Positions 7,791 to 18,344 of a stretch of DNA of 64,000 bases are shown in pieces. The notes below the pieces were generated by a model. That model was not told the DNA's origin, did no database searches, and saw only the letters and a program-made list of their open reading frames with translations. The position numbers and the translations under genes were made by a program. Every line of letters begins with the position of its first letter. Within the stretch, counting starts at the first letter, position 1. Origin of the DNA: Paludifilum halophilum (GTDB lineage Bacteria > Bacillota > Bacilli > Thermoactinomycetales > DSM-45169); NCBI RefSeq assembly GCF_002245355.1, contig NZ_NOWF01000011.1, positions 1-64,000 of the forward strand, written 5' to 3'.

Positions 7791-8516
7791 CTATTCTTCA
7801 TCCGAATAGAAGCGAAGAATGCCATGATAGATCGCGGCGGCCGCCTTGGTTTGATATTCCGAATCCGCCAACCGTTCCGCCTCTTCCGGATTGGACAAAA
7901 ATCCGACTTCCACCAAGGCGGAAGGAATTCGAGACGTTTTCAATATGTAGACATCTCCGCTGTGGCGGGCGCTTCTTTTGGTGTTTTGTAAGTTCCGAAT
8001 AATTTCCTGTTGGATTTCGGTCGCCAGTTTTTTATTGTCCTCCAAGATGGGATAATAAAAGGTTTGAGCGCCTGACCACCGCGGGGATGGGATTGCATTG
8101 AGATGGATGCTGATAAATGCATCGGCATGACTGTTTTTTACAATATGAGCACGACGCATGAGATCCTGGGTTTTTCCCCTGCGTGCCCCCTCATCCGCCA
8201 GGTCAGTATCCGTTTCCCGGGTCATGATTACCAGAGCGCCTGACTCCTGCAGATAATCCCGCAGGTAAAGAGAGATATTCAGAGTCACATCCTTTTCCAC
8301 CAGGCCCCCCCGACTGATCGCTCCCCCGTCTTTGCCCCCATGGCCAGGATCGATTACAATCACTCGTCCAGACAAGGGGCGACTCCATACATTTTCACTG
8401 CTTCCCCAGGGCAGTCCGGTTACGATCAGGGCGATGACCGCCACCGCCAAAAACCCCCACCCGATCCAAAATATCCGGCTTCGACCGCGAAGCCACTCTC
8501 GCCACAACCGTTCCAT
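7791..8516 (-). CDS. cwlD: Germination-specific N-acetylmuramoyl-L-alanine amidase CwlD
   Basis: A 241-residue protein: one N-terminal membrane segment (residues 16-38), then an Amidase_3 zinc domain. Visible motifs are VIVIDPGHGGKDGGA (zinc His), LVEKDVTLNISLYL (zinc Glu), FISIHLNA (zinc His) and ALVEVGFLSNPEEA (catalytic Glu). CwlD removes the peptide from muramic acid in the spore cortex so that PdaA can form muramic delta-lactam. The start at 8516 is chosen because GGGGAG lies 4 bases upstream and the length then agrees with Bacillus CwlD (237 residues); longer frames to 8687 would overlap ybaK. Confidence 0.93.
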   Translation of the reverse strand: MERLWREWLRGRSRIFWIGWGFLAVAVIALIVTGLPWGSSENVWSRPLSGRVIVIDPGHGGKDGGAISRGGLVEKDVTLNISLYLRDYLQESGALVIMTRETDTDLADEGARRGKTQDLMRRAHIVKNSHADAFISIHLNAIPSPRWSGAQTFYYPILEDNKKLATEIQQEIIRNLQNTKRSARHSGDVYILKTSRIPSALVEVGFLSNPEEAERLADSEYQTKAAAAIYHGILRFYSDEE

Positions 8517-8581
8517 CGAGCTCCCCATCCTTATCACGTAATTCGATGGTTCATATATATGGGACGAGTCCGAAAGATATG

Positions 8582-9046
8582 TTACAGGGAGCCTTGTTGA
8601 CGAAGACGAATTCCATAATCGACTCCTTGAATGAACCATCGGGATGCCACTTCCTCCATGAAATAAAAAACCGATTGAATGGTCCACTCATCCAAATGAC
8701 GGAACAAATCCAGATCCTGAATGACACGATTGATCAGGTCATCGCCGCTTTCCCGGTATACCCGATCGCACCAGCGGCGGCGCTCCCCCTCGGGACGACT
8801 CGGCGGACACTCCATTTCTCCTCGTCGACTATAGTCTATTCCGGAAACGTAGGCTTCAAAGGCCAGCCGGTAAATCGCTTCGTCCACGGCATACCGCTTG
8901 GGGAAAGCCAAAGTACGGGTAGAGGGCTCCAATACTTCATTGATCATTTTGGACAATTTCCCCCAAGGAAAACCCAAGAGTGCTTCATGACGCATTTTTT
9001 CCAACCGGCGCACTCGATAGGCTTCCAACCAAACGATTTTACCCAC
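8582..9046 (-). CDS. ybaK: YbaK-like conserved protein (DUF2521)
   Basis: A 154-residue soluble protein without export signal. Position between rpsI and cwlD and the sequence around VWLEAYRVRRLEKMRHEALL match Bacillus YbaK (DUF2521), which is expressed with cwlD in the forespore; its function is unknown. The GTG at 9046 is preferred because GGGAGGG ends 6 bases before it. A TTG two codons earlier is too close to the site. The rpsI terminator lies 80 bases upstream, so ybaK-cwlD form a separate unit. Confidence 0.8.
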   Translation of the reverse strand: MGKIVWLEAYRVRRLEKMRHEALLGFPWGKLSKMINEVLEPSTRTLAFPKRYAVDEAIYRLAFEAYVSGIDYSRRGEMECPPSRPEGERRRWCDRVYRESGDDLINRVIQDLDLFRHLDEWTIQSVFYFMEEVASRWFIQGVDYGIRLRQQGSL

Positions 9047-9125
9047 CGTCAACCCTCCCGACTCCAATGTAGTCCTTAGTGTGACAGGCGGGAGTGGGAA
9101 AGATACGAGGAAGAAATAAGGGAAC

Positions 9126-9151
9126 AAAAAACCCCGCCGATCAGGCGGGGC
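9126..9151 (-). terminator. Terminator of rplM-rpsI
   Basis: On the minus strand CCCCGCC (9150-9144) pairs with GGCGGGG (9138-9132) across a 5-base loop, followed by T6 (9131-9126). Confidence 0.92.
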
Positions 9152-9169
9152 ATGATTGGAAAAGCGAAA

Positions 9170-9562
9170 TCAGCGCTTGGAGAACTGAGGTGCGCGACGA
9201 GCTTTTTTGAGCCCGTATTTCTTCCGCTCTTTCATCCGAGGATCCCGTGTCAGGAACCCGGCTTTTTTCAAGCTGGAACGCAACTCCGGATCCACTTTCA
9301 AAAGGGCGCGGGCGATGCCGTGGCGAATAGCGCCGGCTTGACCGGTAAAACCGCCTCCGTCCACGTTAACCAGAACGTCGTAACGGTTTTGGGTGTCGGT
9401 CAGTACCAACGGTTGCTTAACCACTGCTTTGAGCGTCTCCAGTCCGAAGTATTGATCCATTTCGCGGTTATTGATCACAATGCGGCCGTCTCCCGGGACC
9501 AAGCGGACACGAGCGACAGATTCCTTACGGCGACCGGTGCCGTAAAATTGGACTTGTGCCAA
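9170..9562 (-). CDS. rpsI: Small ribosomal subunit protein S9
   Basis: 130 residues, the standard length. The N-terminal [18 protein letters not shown] and the C-terminal basic tail ending in RRAPQFSKR are typical; the tail reaches the P-site tRNA in the 30S head. Second gene of the rplM-rpsI pair, 24 bases after rplM, and followed directly by a terminator. Confidence 0.98.
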   Translation of the reverse strand: MAQVQFYGTGRRKESVARVRLVPGDGRIVINNREMDQYFGLETLKAVVKQPLVLTDTQNRYDVLVNVDGGGFTGQAGAIRHGIARALLKVDPELRSSLKKAGFLTRDPRMKERKKYGLKKARRAPQFSKR

Positions 9563-9586
9563 GATGATTTCCCTCCTTACTTCCTG

Positions 9587-10024
9587 TTATCTGCGTACTT
9601 CCCACGTTTCAGGCTGTTGAGCCTGATGGGGATGTTCCGATCCGGCGTAGACTTTCAACTTTTTCAACTGTTTGCGACCGAGAATGTTTTTGGGGAGCAT
9701 GCCTTTCACAGCCCATTCGATCATCCATTCCGGACGCTTTTCCCGCAACTCTCCGGCGGTGATCGTCTTCAGCCCGCCGGGCCATCCGGTATGACGGTAG
9801 TAATTTTTCTTGCTCTCCTTCTTCCCGGTGAGATCCACCTTGGAAGCGTTGATGACGACGACAAAATCACCTGTATCCACATGGGGAGTATATTGCGGCT
9901 TATGTTTACCGCGCAACAGGGTTGCCACTTGGGTAGCCAACCGGCCCAGCGGTTGACCCGCAGCGTCGACGACATACCATTTCCGATCCACTTGGTCCGG
10001 TTTGGCCATAAACGTGGTTCGCAT
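9587..10024 (-). CDS. rplM: Large ribosomal subunit protein L13
   Basis: 145 residues. The domain begins at [17 protein letters not shown] and ends with [15 protein letters not shown], both hallmarks of L13. L13 is an early 23S-binding protein of the 50S subunit. A GAGGGA site lies 6 bases before the ATG at 10024. It is the first gene behind a strong promoter with a leader of about 115 bases. Confidence 0.98.
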   Translation of the reverse strand: MRTTFMAKPDQVDRKWYVVDAAGQPLGRLATQVATLLRGKHKPQYTPHVDTGDFVVVINASKVDLTGKKESKKNYYRHTGWPGGLKTITAGELREKRPEWMIEWAVKGMLPKNILGRKQLKKLKVYAGSEHPHQAQQPETWEVRR

Positions 10025-10140
10025 CGTTGTCCCTCCTCAATACCAAAAAGCGTTCGTATCCACTCGGCAGATATCTGCCGTCAAAATCCAAACATTTTTT
10101 TGCGCCGAACTGTTCCACCGGGGCAAGTGGAAAAATACCA
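10025..10140 (-). other. rplM 5' leader, possible L13-type autoregulatory RNA
   Basis: This is the untranslated stretch between the mapped promoter and rplM. Bacillales are known to carry a ribosomal-protein leader RNA at this place. The minus strand holds a palindromic GGCAGATATCTGCC (10082-10069) and a run of seven T-complement As, compatible with a folded leader, but I could not confirm the consensus by eye. Confidence 0.4.
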
Positions 10141-10146
10141 ACGATC

Positions 10147-10175
10147 ATAATACACCAACAGGGGGACCATGTCAA
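10147..10175 (-). promoter_or_regulatory. Sigma-A promoter of rplM-rpsI
   Basis: Perfect -35 TTGACA (10175-10170), 17-base spacer, and -10 TATTAT (10152-10147) on the minus strand. It lies 50 bases after the truA stop and separates rplM-rpsI from the alpha-ecf-truA transcript. Confidence 0.9.
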
Positions 10176-10224
10176 GCGAGGGCGGCATAACCGCCTATCA
10201 AAGCTCTCTGTGACACGGGAATGT

Positions 10225-10998
10225 TCAGCGGTGTTCCCCTTCTGTTTCTTCCCAGGGGTTATAGCCGACCTCCATCATCGTCAATCCCTCTGGAGAGAGC
10301 GTCTTGCCTCCCCGTGCTCGATTTCGCGCATCCAGGATCTCCCGAACCGCATTCGGTTCCAACATGCCGGCGCCCACTTCCGACAACGTACCGGCGATGA
10401 TCCGGACCATATTATACAAAAATCCGTTCCCCGCCACTTCGACGGCCACAACCCCCTTTTCCGGCTGCCATACCTGGCACCGGTATAAGGTTCGGACACG
10501 ATTGACCACCGGTGATTTGGCCGAAGAAAAGGATGTGAAGTCGTGGGTTCCTATCAGCATATGGGCTGCCTGCCGCATTCGGTCCACTTTCAGGGGCGGC
10601 CCCTTCCATCGGGTGCGAAACCGTCGGGTAAATACATCCGGAACCGGCCGGTTGTCCAGGGTATAGCGATACCGTTTCCAACAGGCGTCCTTGCGGGCGT
10701 GAAAGGAAAGAGGTACCTCCTCCACCCGGCGAACCGCCATATCCCGGGGCAAAGCGACGTTCATGACCCGAAGCCAACGGGAAAGGGGGATCCTGGAGGT
10801 TGTATCAAAGTGAATCACTTGGCCCCAAGCGTGGACACCGGCATCGGTTCGCCCGGCACCTGTTACCTGAACCGGCTCCCGGGTAATCCGGGATAAAACT
10901 TCCTCCAGTGCCCCCTGGACGGTCCGCCGATCCGGCTGCCGTTGAAATCCTGAAAAGTCAGTCCCATCGTAGGCGACGATCATTTTCAGTTTTCTCAC
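10225..10998 (-). CDS. truA: tRNA pseudouridine(38-40) synthase
   Basis: 257 residues. The catalytic Asp lies in GAGRTDAGVHAWGQV near residue 55; YDGTDFSGFQRQP at the N-terminus and FLYNMVRIIAGTL toward the C-terminus are TruA signatures. The enzyme modifies U38, U39 and U40 in tRNA anticodon arms. The GTG at 10998 is chosen because GAGGG lies 7 bases upstream; a downstream ATG at 10983 is the alternative. It follows ecfT by 20 bases and belongs to the ecfA1-ecfA2-ecfT-truA unit, as in Bacillus. Confidence 0.96.
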   Translation of the reverse strand: MRKLKMIVAYDGTDFSGFQRQPDRRTVQGALEEVLSRITREPVQVTGAGRTDAGVHAWGQVIHFDTTSRIPLSRWLRVMNVALPRDMAVRRVEEVPLSFHARKDACWKRYRYTLDNRPVPDVFTRRFRTRWKGPPLKVDRMRQAAHMLIGTHDFTSFSSAKSPVVNRVRTLYRCQVWQPEKGVVAVEVAGNGFLYNMVRIIAGTLSEVGAGMLEPNAVREILDARNRARGGKTLSPEGLTMMEVGYNPWEETEGEHR

Positions 10999-11018
10999 CC
11001 TTAATCCCTCGCTTCCCC

Positions 11019-11819
11019 TCAGGACCGGAGCCACCACAGGGCGGCGAACAAAGCTACCAGCAACGCCAAGGCCCCAACATCCAATGATTTGAACTTCAGC
11101 TTTCGCAATCGGGTTCGACCCTCTCCACCCCGATAGCCCCGGGCCTCCATGGCCAATGCTAGATCGTCGGCCCGACGAAATGCGGAAATGAAAAGGGGGA
11201 TCAGGACCGGGATGTAGCTTTTCACCCTTCGAATCAGGCTTCCGGATTCAAAGTCGGCCCCCCGGGCCTTCTGTGCCTTGATGATTTTCTCTGTCTCTTC
11301 CCAGAGTGTAGGAATAAAGCGGAGGGCGATGGACATCATTAAAGCCAGTTCGTGAGCCGGCACACCGAAACGGGTAAAAGGGGCGAGCATCCGTTCCATG
11401 CCTTCGGTTAGATCGATGGGAGTCGTGGTCAGCGTGAGCAGGGTACCTGTCAGTACCAGGAGGAGAAAACGGCAGGAAATCCAGACGGCCTGGACCACCC
11501 CCTGTTCATACACAGCGATCGGCCCCCACTGAAACCATATGTCTCCTCCCCGGGTCATCCATAAATGCAGAAAAGCCGTCACCGCAATCAGTATCAGGAT
11601 GGGCTTTAATCCTCTAAGAATGATCCGGAGGGGTACCCGTGACAAGATCAGGCCCATACCAGTTACGCCGGCAAGTAAACCGTAAGTCCAGGAATTATTG
11701 GCCAAAAAAACGAGAAACATATAGACAAAAACAAAGAGGAGTTTGGCCCGGGGATCCATACGGTGCACCGGGGAGCGTCCAGGAACATACTGACCCAGGA
11801 TCGGGCTACTAAAGCTCAT
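11019..11819 (-). CDS. ecfT: Energy-coupling factor transporter transmembrane protein EcfT
   Basis: 266 residues, five to six membrane segments. The two Ala-Arg-Gly coupling-helix motifs that dock on the ATPases are seen as KAQKARGADFES and AMEARGYRGGE. EcfT joins the EcfA ATPases to exchangeable vitamin-binding S components (riboflavin, biotin, folate and others), none of which is encoded in this window. The ATG at 11819 overlaps the ecfA2 stop in an ATGA arrangement, and an AAAGGGG site lies upstream. Confidence 0.96.
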   Translation of the reverse strand: MSFSSPILGQYVPGRSPVHRMDPRAKLLFVFVYMFLVFLANNSWTYGLLAGVTGMGLILSRVPLRIILRGLKPILILIAVTAFLHLWMTRGGDIWFQWGPIAVYEQGVVQAVWISCRFLLLVLTGTLLTLTTTPIDLTEGMERMLAPFTRFGVPAHELALMMSIALRFIPTLWEETEKIIKAQKARGADFESGSLIRRVKSYIPVLIPLFISAFRRADDLALAMEARGYRGGEGRTRLRKLKFKSLDVGALALLVALFAALWWLRS

Positions 11820-12679
11820 CCTTTTTCCCCTTTCCTCCATCGGGACCATAGATGTCGCTCCAGAGCATTCACCGTAAAGATTTCCCGGGGAATCGGGGAA
11901 GTGAGTCGTTGATTGAGTTCATCCACCAGTCGGGCTACAACCGGAATTTCCAGGCCCCATTCCCGGAGTCGCTCACCCTCGGCGAAGACTTCACCCGGCG
12001 AACCGGTCAACATCAGACGCCCATCCTTGATCACAAACAGAATATCGGCGTATCGGGCGATTTCCTCCATACTGTGGGAAACGAGAATCACAGTCATTCC
12101 TTGTTCCCGGTGCAATTGGTAGACTGTATCGAGCAATTCGCGCTGACCCGCCGGGTCCAGACCGGCGGTAGGCTCGTCCAGAATCAAGACCTCCGGCTGC
12201 ATCGCCAACACACCGGCAATAGCCGCCCGGCGCATCTGTCCTCCGCTCAATTGAAAAGGGGAGCGGGAAGACAGCTCCGGATCCAGACCCACCCATTCCA
12301 TCGCCTGAAAGACCCTACGGTGGACTTCCTCCTCGTTCAGGCCTTGGTTGTGTGGTCCGTATGCGATATCCTTGGCCACACTCTCCTCAAACAGTTGATG
12401 TTCCGGATACTGAAAAACAAGTCCGACTCGGTTGCGTAAAGGCCCCATCTTTTTCGTTTCCGGACCGACGACGGTTTCTTCAATTCGAACCGTTCCTTTC
12501 GTCGGCTTTAAGAGGCCGGCGATATGCTGGATCAGCGTCGATTTTCCGGAACCAGTGGGTCCGATCAGTCCGGCGAAGGAACCTTTATCGATGACCATGT
12601 TGATCCCGGATAACGCTGTTTTGGCAAAAGGAGTACCGTCCATATAGATATGACTCAGCCCCTGGATAACAATGCCCAT
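11816..12679 (-). CDS. ecfA2: Energy-coupling factor ATPase EcfA2
   Basis: 287 residues. Walker A GPTGSGKST, Q-loop FQYPEHQLFEE (the ECF-specific Q-helix follows), signature LSGGQMRRAAIAG, Walker B VLILDEPTAGLDP, switch His in LVSHSMEEIA. The long C-terminal extension past residue 215 is the EcfA dimerisation domain. It forms a heterodimer with EcfA1 under EcfT. GGAGGAATT directly precedes the ATG, and the start overlaps the end of ecfA1 by 25 bases. Confidence 0.96.
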   Translation of the reverse strand: MGIVIQGLSHIYMDGTPFAKTALSGINMVIDKGSFAGLIGPTGSGKSTLIQHIAGLLKPTKGTVRIEETVVGPETKKMGPLRNRVGLVFQYPEHQLFEESVAKDIAYGPHNQGLNEEEVHRRVFQAMEWVGLDPELSSRSPFQLSGGQMRRAAIAGVLAMQPEVLILDEPTAGLDPAGQRELLDTVYQLHREQGMTVILVSHSMEEIARYADILFVIKDGRLMLTGSPGEVFAEGERLREWGLEIPVVARLVDELNQRLTSPIPREIFTVNALERHLWSRWRKGEKG

Positions 12680-13503
12680 AATTCCTCCACCAGTTCATCC
12701 GTGTTGAAAAGCCCGGACCGAACCGGCATTCCCCGCTTTCGCAAACGATCCAGCAATTCCACAGAGGGCGGGGGTTCCAACAACCAGTTCCGCAGTTGGT
12801 CGGGATCGCGAAAAACTTCACCGGGACTGCCGATCCGTCGAATGCTCCCTTCGGTCATGACTGCAATGCGTTCAGCCCGTGACGCTTCGGCAGCGGAGTG
12901 TGTGATATGGATTACGGTCGTCCCTTGCCTCTGAAGGTCTCCGATCGCCTGCAGGACTTCCCGTCGTCCTCCAGGGTCCAGCATGGATGTAGACTCGTCA
13001 AAGACGATGACCTGCGGCCGCATCGCCAATACACCGGCGATCGCAAGCCGCTGCTTCTGTCCCCCGGACAAATGGTGGGGAGAACGCTCTTCCATACCGG
13101 CGAGACCCACCCGTTGAAGAACTTTTTCAATCCTCCGGATCATCTCGTCCCGGGGAACTCCCAGGTTTTCCAGGCCGAAGGCTATATCATCCCTGACTGT
13201 GGTACCGACAATCTGATTGTCCGGATTTTGAAAGACCATCCCCACCTTGCGGCGAACCGTCGATACCGCGTCAGGGTTTCGGGTGTCCAGACCTTCTACT
13301 CGAACAGATCCTTTGACCGGAACCAACAAGCCGTTCAGCATTTTGGCCAAAGTCGACTTGCCCGAACCGTTGGGCCCCATGATCGCCAGATATTCACCGG
13401 GGCGGACCGTAAGGTCCACCCCGGAAAGCGCCCATTGTTTCCACGGGGACTCCGATGTTGAATAATGGAATCCGACCCCCGTTAACTCGATCACCGGCTC
13501 CAT
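12655..13503 (-). CDS. ecfA1: Energy-coupling factor ATPase EcfA1
   Basis: 282 residues. Walker A GPNGSGKST, FQNPDNQIVG Q-helix start, signature LSGGQKQRLAIAG, and a Walker B that reads VIVFDESTSMLDP, where Ser replaces the Pro of the usual DEPT. This DEST form is typical of EcfA1 and still supplies the catalytic Glu. The start at 13503 is preferred because GAGGTG lies 6 bases upstream; the open frame goes on to 13746 but would overlap the rplQ terminator and gene. Confidence 0.95.
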   Translation of the reverse strand: MEPVIELTGVGFHYSTSESPWKQWALSGVDLTVRPGEYLAIMGPNGSGKSTLAKMLNGLLVPVKGSVRVEGLDTRNPDAVSTVRRKVGMVFQNPDNQIVGTTVRDDIAFGLENLGVPRDEMIRRIEKVLQRVGLAGMEERSPHHLSGGQKQRLAIAGVLAMRPQVIVFDESTSMLDPGGRREVLQAIGDLQRQGTTVIHITHSAAEASRAERIAVMTEGSIRRIGSPGEVFRDPDQLRNWLLEPPPSVELLDRLRKRGMPVRSGLFNTDELVEELWALLSRG

Positions 13504-13568
13504 CGCTCCCACCTCAAAAGCGGTGCGTTTCTCCAAACTCGCCTGTTCGTTCCAATGCTTTCCTAAAG

Positions 13569-13606
13569 AAAAAAGGGCAGATTTCAGGACCGGATCGATC
13601 CTGCCC
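13569..13606 (-). terminator. Terminator at the end of the alpha operon (after rplQ)
   Basis: On the minus strand GGGCAG (13606-13601) pairs with CTGCCC (13580-13575), with internal partial pairing of GGATCGATCC, followed by T6 (13574-13569). Confidence 0.8.
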
Positions 13607-13633
13607 TCTCCCTTTGATCCAATAAACCGGTTA

Positions 13634-14020
13634 TCAAACCAGTTCCAAGTATACCATTTCTGTCGCGTCACCACGGCGGGGGCCGATTTTGATGATCCGG
13701 GTGTAACCGCCGTTTCGCTCTTCATAGCGCGGTCCCACTTCATCAAACAGCTTTTTCACCGCGTCCACCCGCTCATGGGTCGCCGTCTCCCCTTCCTTTT
13801 CAGTACGGTTGCGATGGGTCCGTACAAAGGAAGCGGCTTGACGACGGGCGTGAAGATCTCCCCGCTTGGCCAAGGTAATCATTTTTTCCGCGATGGAACG
13901 CACCTCTTTGGCCCGGGAAGCGGTCGTCCGGATCCGTTCGTGAATGATCAAGTCGCTGACAAGATCACGTAATAACGCTTTTCGCGCCGCCGTATTGCGA
14001 CCCAGTTTGGAATATGCCAT
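13634..14020 (-). CDS. rplQ: Large ribosomal subunit protein L17
   Basis: 128 residues, somewhat longer than the 120 of Bacillus owing to a charged insert ([19 protein letters not shown], residues 68-87). The N-terminal [18 protein letters not shown] and the ending [21 protein letters not shown] are characteristic. It sits near the exit of the peptide tunnel. Last gene of the alpha cluster, 35 bases after rpoA, and followed by a terminator. Confidence 0.97.
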   Translation of the reverse strand: MAYSKLGRNTAARKALLRDLVSDLIIHERIRTTASRAKEVRSIAEKMITLAKRGDLHARRQAASFVRTHRNRTEKEGETATHERVDAVKKLFDEVGPRYEERNGGYTRIIKIGPRRGDATEMVYLELV

Positions 14021-14055
14021 GTGGATTTCCCCTCCCTCGTTATCCGATTGGAAGA

Positions 14056-15000
14056 CTAGTCATCGCTGCGCAGGGAGAGACCCAGTTCAGACAGTTTCTC
14101 CTGCACTTCTTCCAGCGATTTGCGCCCCAGATTACGAACTTTCATCATATCTTCTTCCGATTTCTGGGTCAGCTCCTGGACGGTATTAATCCCCGCCCGC
14201 TTGAGACAGTTATAGGAACGGACGGAAAGGTCCAATTCTTCGATGGTCATTTCCATGACCTTTTCTTTCTTGTCTTCCTCTTTTTCCACCATGATTTCGG
14301 CATCTTGGGCTTCTTCCGTCAAACCGACGAAAAGCATCAGATGTTCCGTCATGATCTTGGCGCCGAGGCTGACGGACTCGTCGGGGCGCAGGCTCCCGTC
14401 GGTCCAAACCTCCAACGTTAACTTGTCATAGTTGGTCACTTGGCCGACCCGGGTGTTTTCCACTTGGTAGTTCACTCGTTCGATGGGCGTATAGATCGAG
14501 TCGATGGGAATGACCCCGATCGACTGTTCTTCCCGTTTATTCCGGTCCGCCGGGACGTAACCGCGGCCCCGGTTGGCCGTCATCCGAATGTGAAGGCGCC
14601 CGTCGTCAGCCAAGGTGGCGATGTGCAAATCCGGATTGAGGATTTCCACGTCGGAGTCCGCTCGAATATCGCCGGCTTTGACATCGCCACCGCCTTCGAC
14701 GTCAATCTCCAGTACCTTTTCTTCGTCGGAGTGAACTTTGAGCGAAAGATGCTTCAAATTGAGGATAATGTCCGTCGTATCCTCAACCACCCCGGAGATC
14801 GTGGAAAACTCGTGTAATACCCCGTCAATTTGAATGGAGGTTACAGCCGCACCCGGAAGAGACGACAGTAGAATCCGTCTCAGCGAATTGCCAAGGGTGG
14901 TACCGTATCCGCGTTCCAAGGGTTCCACAACAAATTTTCCGTATCGGCTGTCGCCGCTGATCTCTACGGTTTCAATTTTGGGCTTTTCGATTTCAATCAT
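14056..15000 (-). CDS. rpoA: RNA polymerase alpha subunit
   Basis: 314 residues, full length. The N-terminal dimerisation domain contains [20 protein letters not shown]; the flexible linker ([11 protein letters not shown]) leads to the C-terminal DNA-binding domain with [19 protein letters not shown] and the helix-hairpin-helix region near [10 protein letters not shown]. Both domains are intact, so activator contacts and UP-element binding should be normal. AAGGAGGG lies upstream of the ATG. A 183-base gap separates it from rpsK, longer than usual within this cluster. Confidence 0.98.
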   Translation of the reverse strand: MIEIEKPKIETVEISGDSRYGKFVVEPLERGYGTTLGNSLRRILLSSLPGAAVTSIQIDGVLHEFSTISGVVEDTTDIILNLKHLSLKVHSDEEKVLEIDVEGGGDVKAGDIRADSDVEILNPDLHIATLADDGRLHIRMTANRGRGYVPADRNKREEQSIGVIPIDSIYTPIERVNYQVENTRVGQVTNYDKLTLEVWTDGSLRPDESVSLGAKIMTEHLMLFVGLTEEAQDAEIMVEKEEDKKEKVMEMTIEELDLSVRSYNCLKRAGINTVQELTQKSEEDMMKVRNLGRKSLEEVQEKLSELGLSLRSDD

Positions 15001-15128
15001 ACGGTTTTGAAACCCTCCTTAAGAACGTCGCATTCCGGGTGAGATCGCTTATTCTCAGATGGTGATTCTATGCTTCCCCGGCAAACGCACTACAGGGGAT
15101 ATATACCAGTCAAAGATGGTCAACTACC

Positions 15129-15156
15129 AGTATACACATAGTTTTACCCATATAAA
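15129..15156 (-). promoter_or_regulatory. Possible internal promoter before rpoA
   Basis: In the 183-base rpsK-rpoA gap the minus strand has TTTATA (15156-15151), 16 bases, then TATACT (15134-15129). The -10 is good and the -35 is weak. The unusual gap length argues for some regulatory role, but the call is tentative. Confidence 0.35.
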
Positions 15157-15183
15157 CAGGATCGCCCCGGAATTCAGCATGTT

Positions 15184-15585
15184 TTAAACACGGCGACGCT
15201 TCGGCGGGCGACACCCGTTATGAGGAATCGGGGTGACGTCTTTAATCAGATTGACTTCGAGACCGGCAGCCTGCAGAGAGCGGATCGCCGCTTCCCGGCC
15301 GGCACCGGGTCCTTTCACTGTAACTTCCACGCTTTTCATGCCATGTTCCATCGCCTGCTTCGCCGCAGTTTCCGCAGCCATCTGTGCGGCAAAGGGAGTG
15401 CTTTTGCGGGAACCCTTGAAGCCCAGGGTACCGGAACTGGCCCAGGAAACGGTGTTCCCCCGCTTATCGGTGATGGTGACGATGGTGTTGTTAAAGGTGG
15501 AACGGATATGAACCGTACCCGACTCGACATTTTTCCGTGCGCGGCGCTTGACGCGCTGCGTAGTGGTCCGTTTTTTGGCAGCCAT
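15184..15585 (-). CDS. rpsK: Small ribosomal subunit protein S11
   Basis: 133 residues. The pattern [18 protein letters not shown] and the C-terminal [18 protein letters not shown] are the S11 signatures; the protein forms part of the 30S platform near the mRNA exit. It follows rpsM by 19 bases with an AAGGAGGG site. Confidence 0.98.
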   Translation of the reverse strand: MAAKKRTTTQRVKRRARKNVESGTVHIRSTFNNTIVTITDKRGNTVSWASSGTLGFKGSRKSTPFAAQMAAETAAKQAMEHGMKSVEVTVKGPGAGREAAIRSLQAAGLEVNLIKDVTPIPHNGCRPPKRRRV

Positions 15586-15604
15586 GATTTTCCCTCCTTA
15601 TACG

Positions 15605-15973
15605 TTATTTCTTCTTGTTTGCAACCGTCCGGCGAGGACCTTTACGGGTTCGTGCGTTGGTCTTGCTGCGCTGTCCGCGAACCGGCAGTCCGCGACGATG
15701 ACGCATCCCGCGATAGGATCCGATCTCAATCAGGCGTTTGATGTTCAAAGCGTTTTCCCGGCGCAAATCTCCCTCAACTACCAGGTTCTTGTCGATATAG
15801 CTGCGCAACTTGGAGATTTCATCCTCGGTCAAGTCGCGAACCCGGGTGTCGGGATTGATCCGGGTTTCGCTCAAGATCGTCGACGCCTTGGAACGACCGA
15901 TGCCGAAAATATAGGTCAGAGCGATTTCCACCCGCTTGTCGCGAGGCAGGTCAATACCCGAAATACGAGCCAA
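15605..15973 (-). CDS. rpsM: Small ribosomal subunit protein S13
   Basis: 122 residues. Begins [20 protein letters not shown], contains the [11 protein letters not shown] helix-hairpin-helix, and ends in a basic tail [17 protein letters not shown] that contacts P-site tRNA. S13 lies in the 30S head and bridges to the 50S. A CAGGAGGTG site lies upstream, 21 bases after the rpmJ stop. Confidence 0.98.
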   Translation of the reverse strand: MARISGIDLPRDKRVEIALTYIFGIGRSKASTILSETRINPDTRVRDLTEDEISKLRSYIDKNLVVEGDLRRENALNIKRLIEIGSYRGMRHRRGLPVRGQRSKTNARTRKGPRRTVANKKK

Positions 15974-15994
15974 TGTGCTGCACCTCCTGTCTGG

Positions 15995-16428
<434 letters not shown>

Positions 16429-16432
16429 TGAC

Positions 16433-16741
16433 TCACTCTCCTTTTTTCTCTCCGCTCCGGAGAAGGTATTGATTCAAGGCGTAGCGTAGTTCGGCGTTGT
16501 TGACCCGACCGTCTGTCTTTAAAGAGTCTGCCACTTCCCGGGCGATGGTTTTGGTGGGTTGAATATGCTTGACGTTCTTCCTCTTCGACCGGTCGATGGG
16601 ACGCTTAGCGCCATCCGCCAACCAAACGAAGTTGGGTTTTTCCACACCGATGACGATCGCATATTTTCCCGCCTCGCGACCCCGGAGAATCCGGACGATC
16701 TGTCCCGGGTTCAACCGCTCTTCGGCACCCGTCACATCCAT
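16433..16741 (-). CDS. ybzG: KOW-domain RNA-binding protein (L14e/YbzG-like)
   Basis: 102 residues. Residues 10-45 form a KOW motif ([20 protein letters not shown]), followed by a basic stretch [13 protein letters not shown]. Position between map and infA equals that of Bacillus YbzG, a relative of archaeal and eukaryotic L14e; this one has a C-terminal extension of about 30 residues. The role is unknown, presumably ribosome-linked. The ATG at 16741 or the adjacent GTG at 16744 may be the start; AGGTGAAGG lies just upstream, overlapping the region after the map stop. Confidence 0.85.
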   Translation of the reverse strand: MDVTGAEERLNPGQIVRILRGREAGKYAIVIGVEKPNFVWLADGAKRPIDRSKRKNVKHIQPTKTIAREVADSLKTDGRVNNAELRYALNQYLLRSGEKKGE

Positions 16742-16754
16742 CACCCTTCACCTA

Positions 16755-18229
<1,475 letters not shown>

Positions 18230-18344
18230 TCACCCGGCGAGCGCCGGCTGCGTCCTGCCTCAGAAACCGATCAATCACACACTTGTACTCACAAAAGTTT
18301 ACATTTCAAGAGTGAATCCCCGGAAACCTTCCAGGGCACCCGAT

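Noticed and set aside
13504-13746. An 81-residue N-terminal extension of EcfA1
   Set aside because: It would cover the rplQ terminator and the end of rplQ; a good ribosome site marks 13503.
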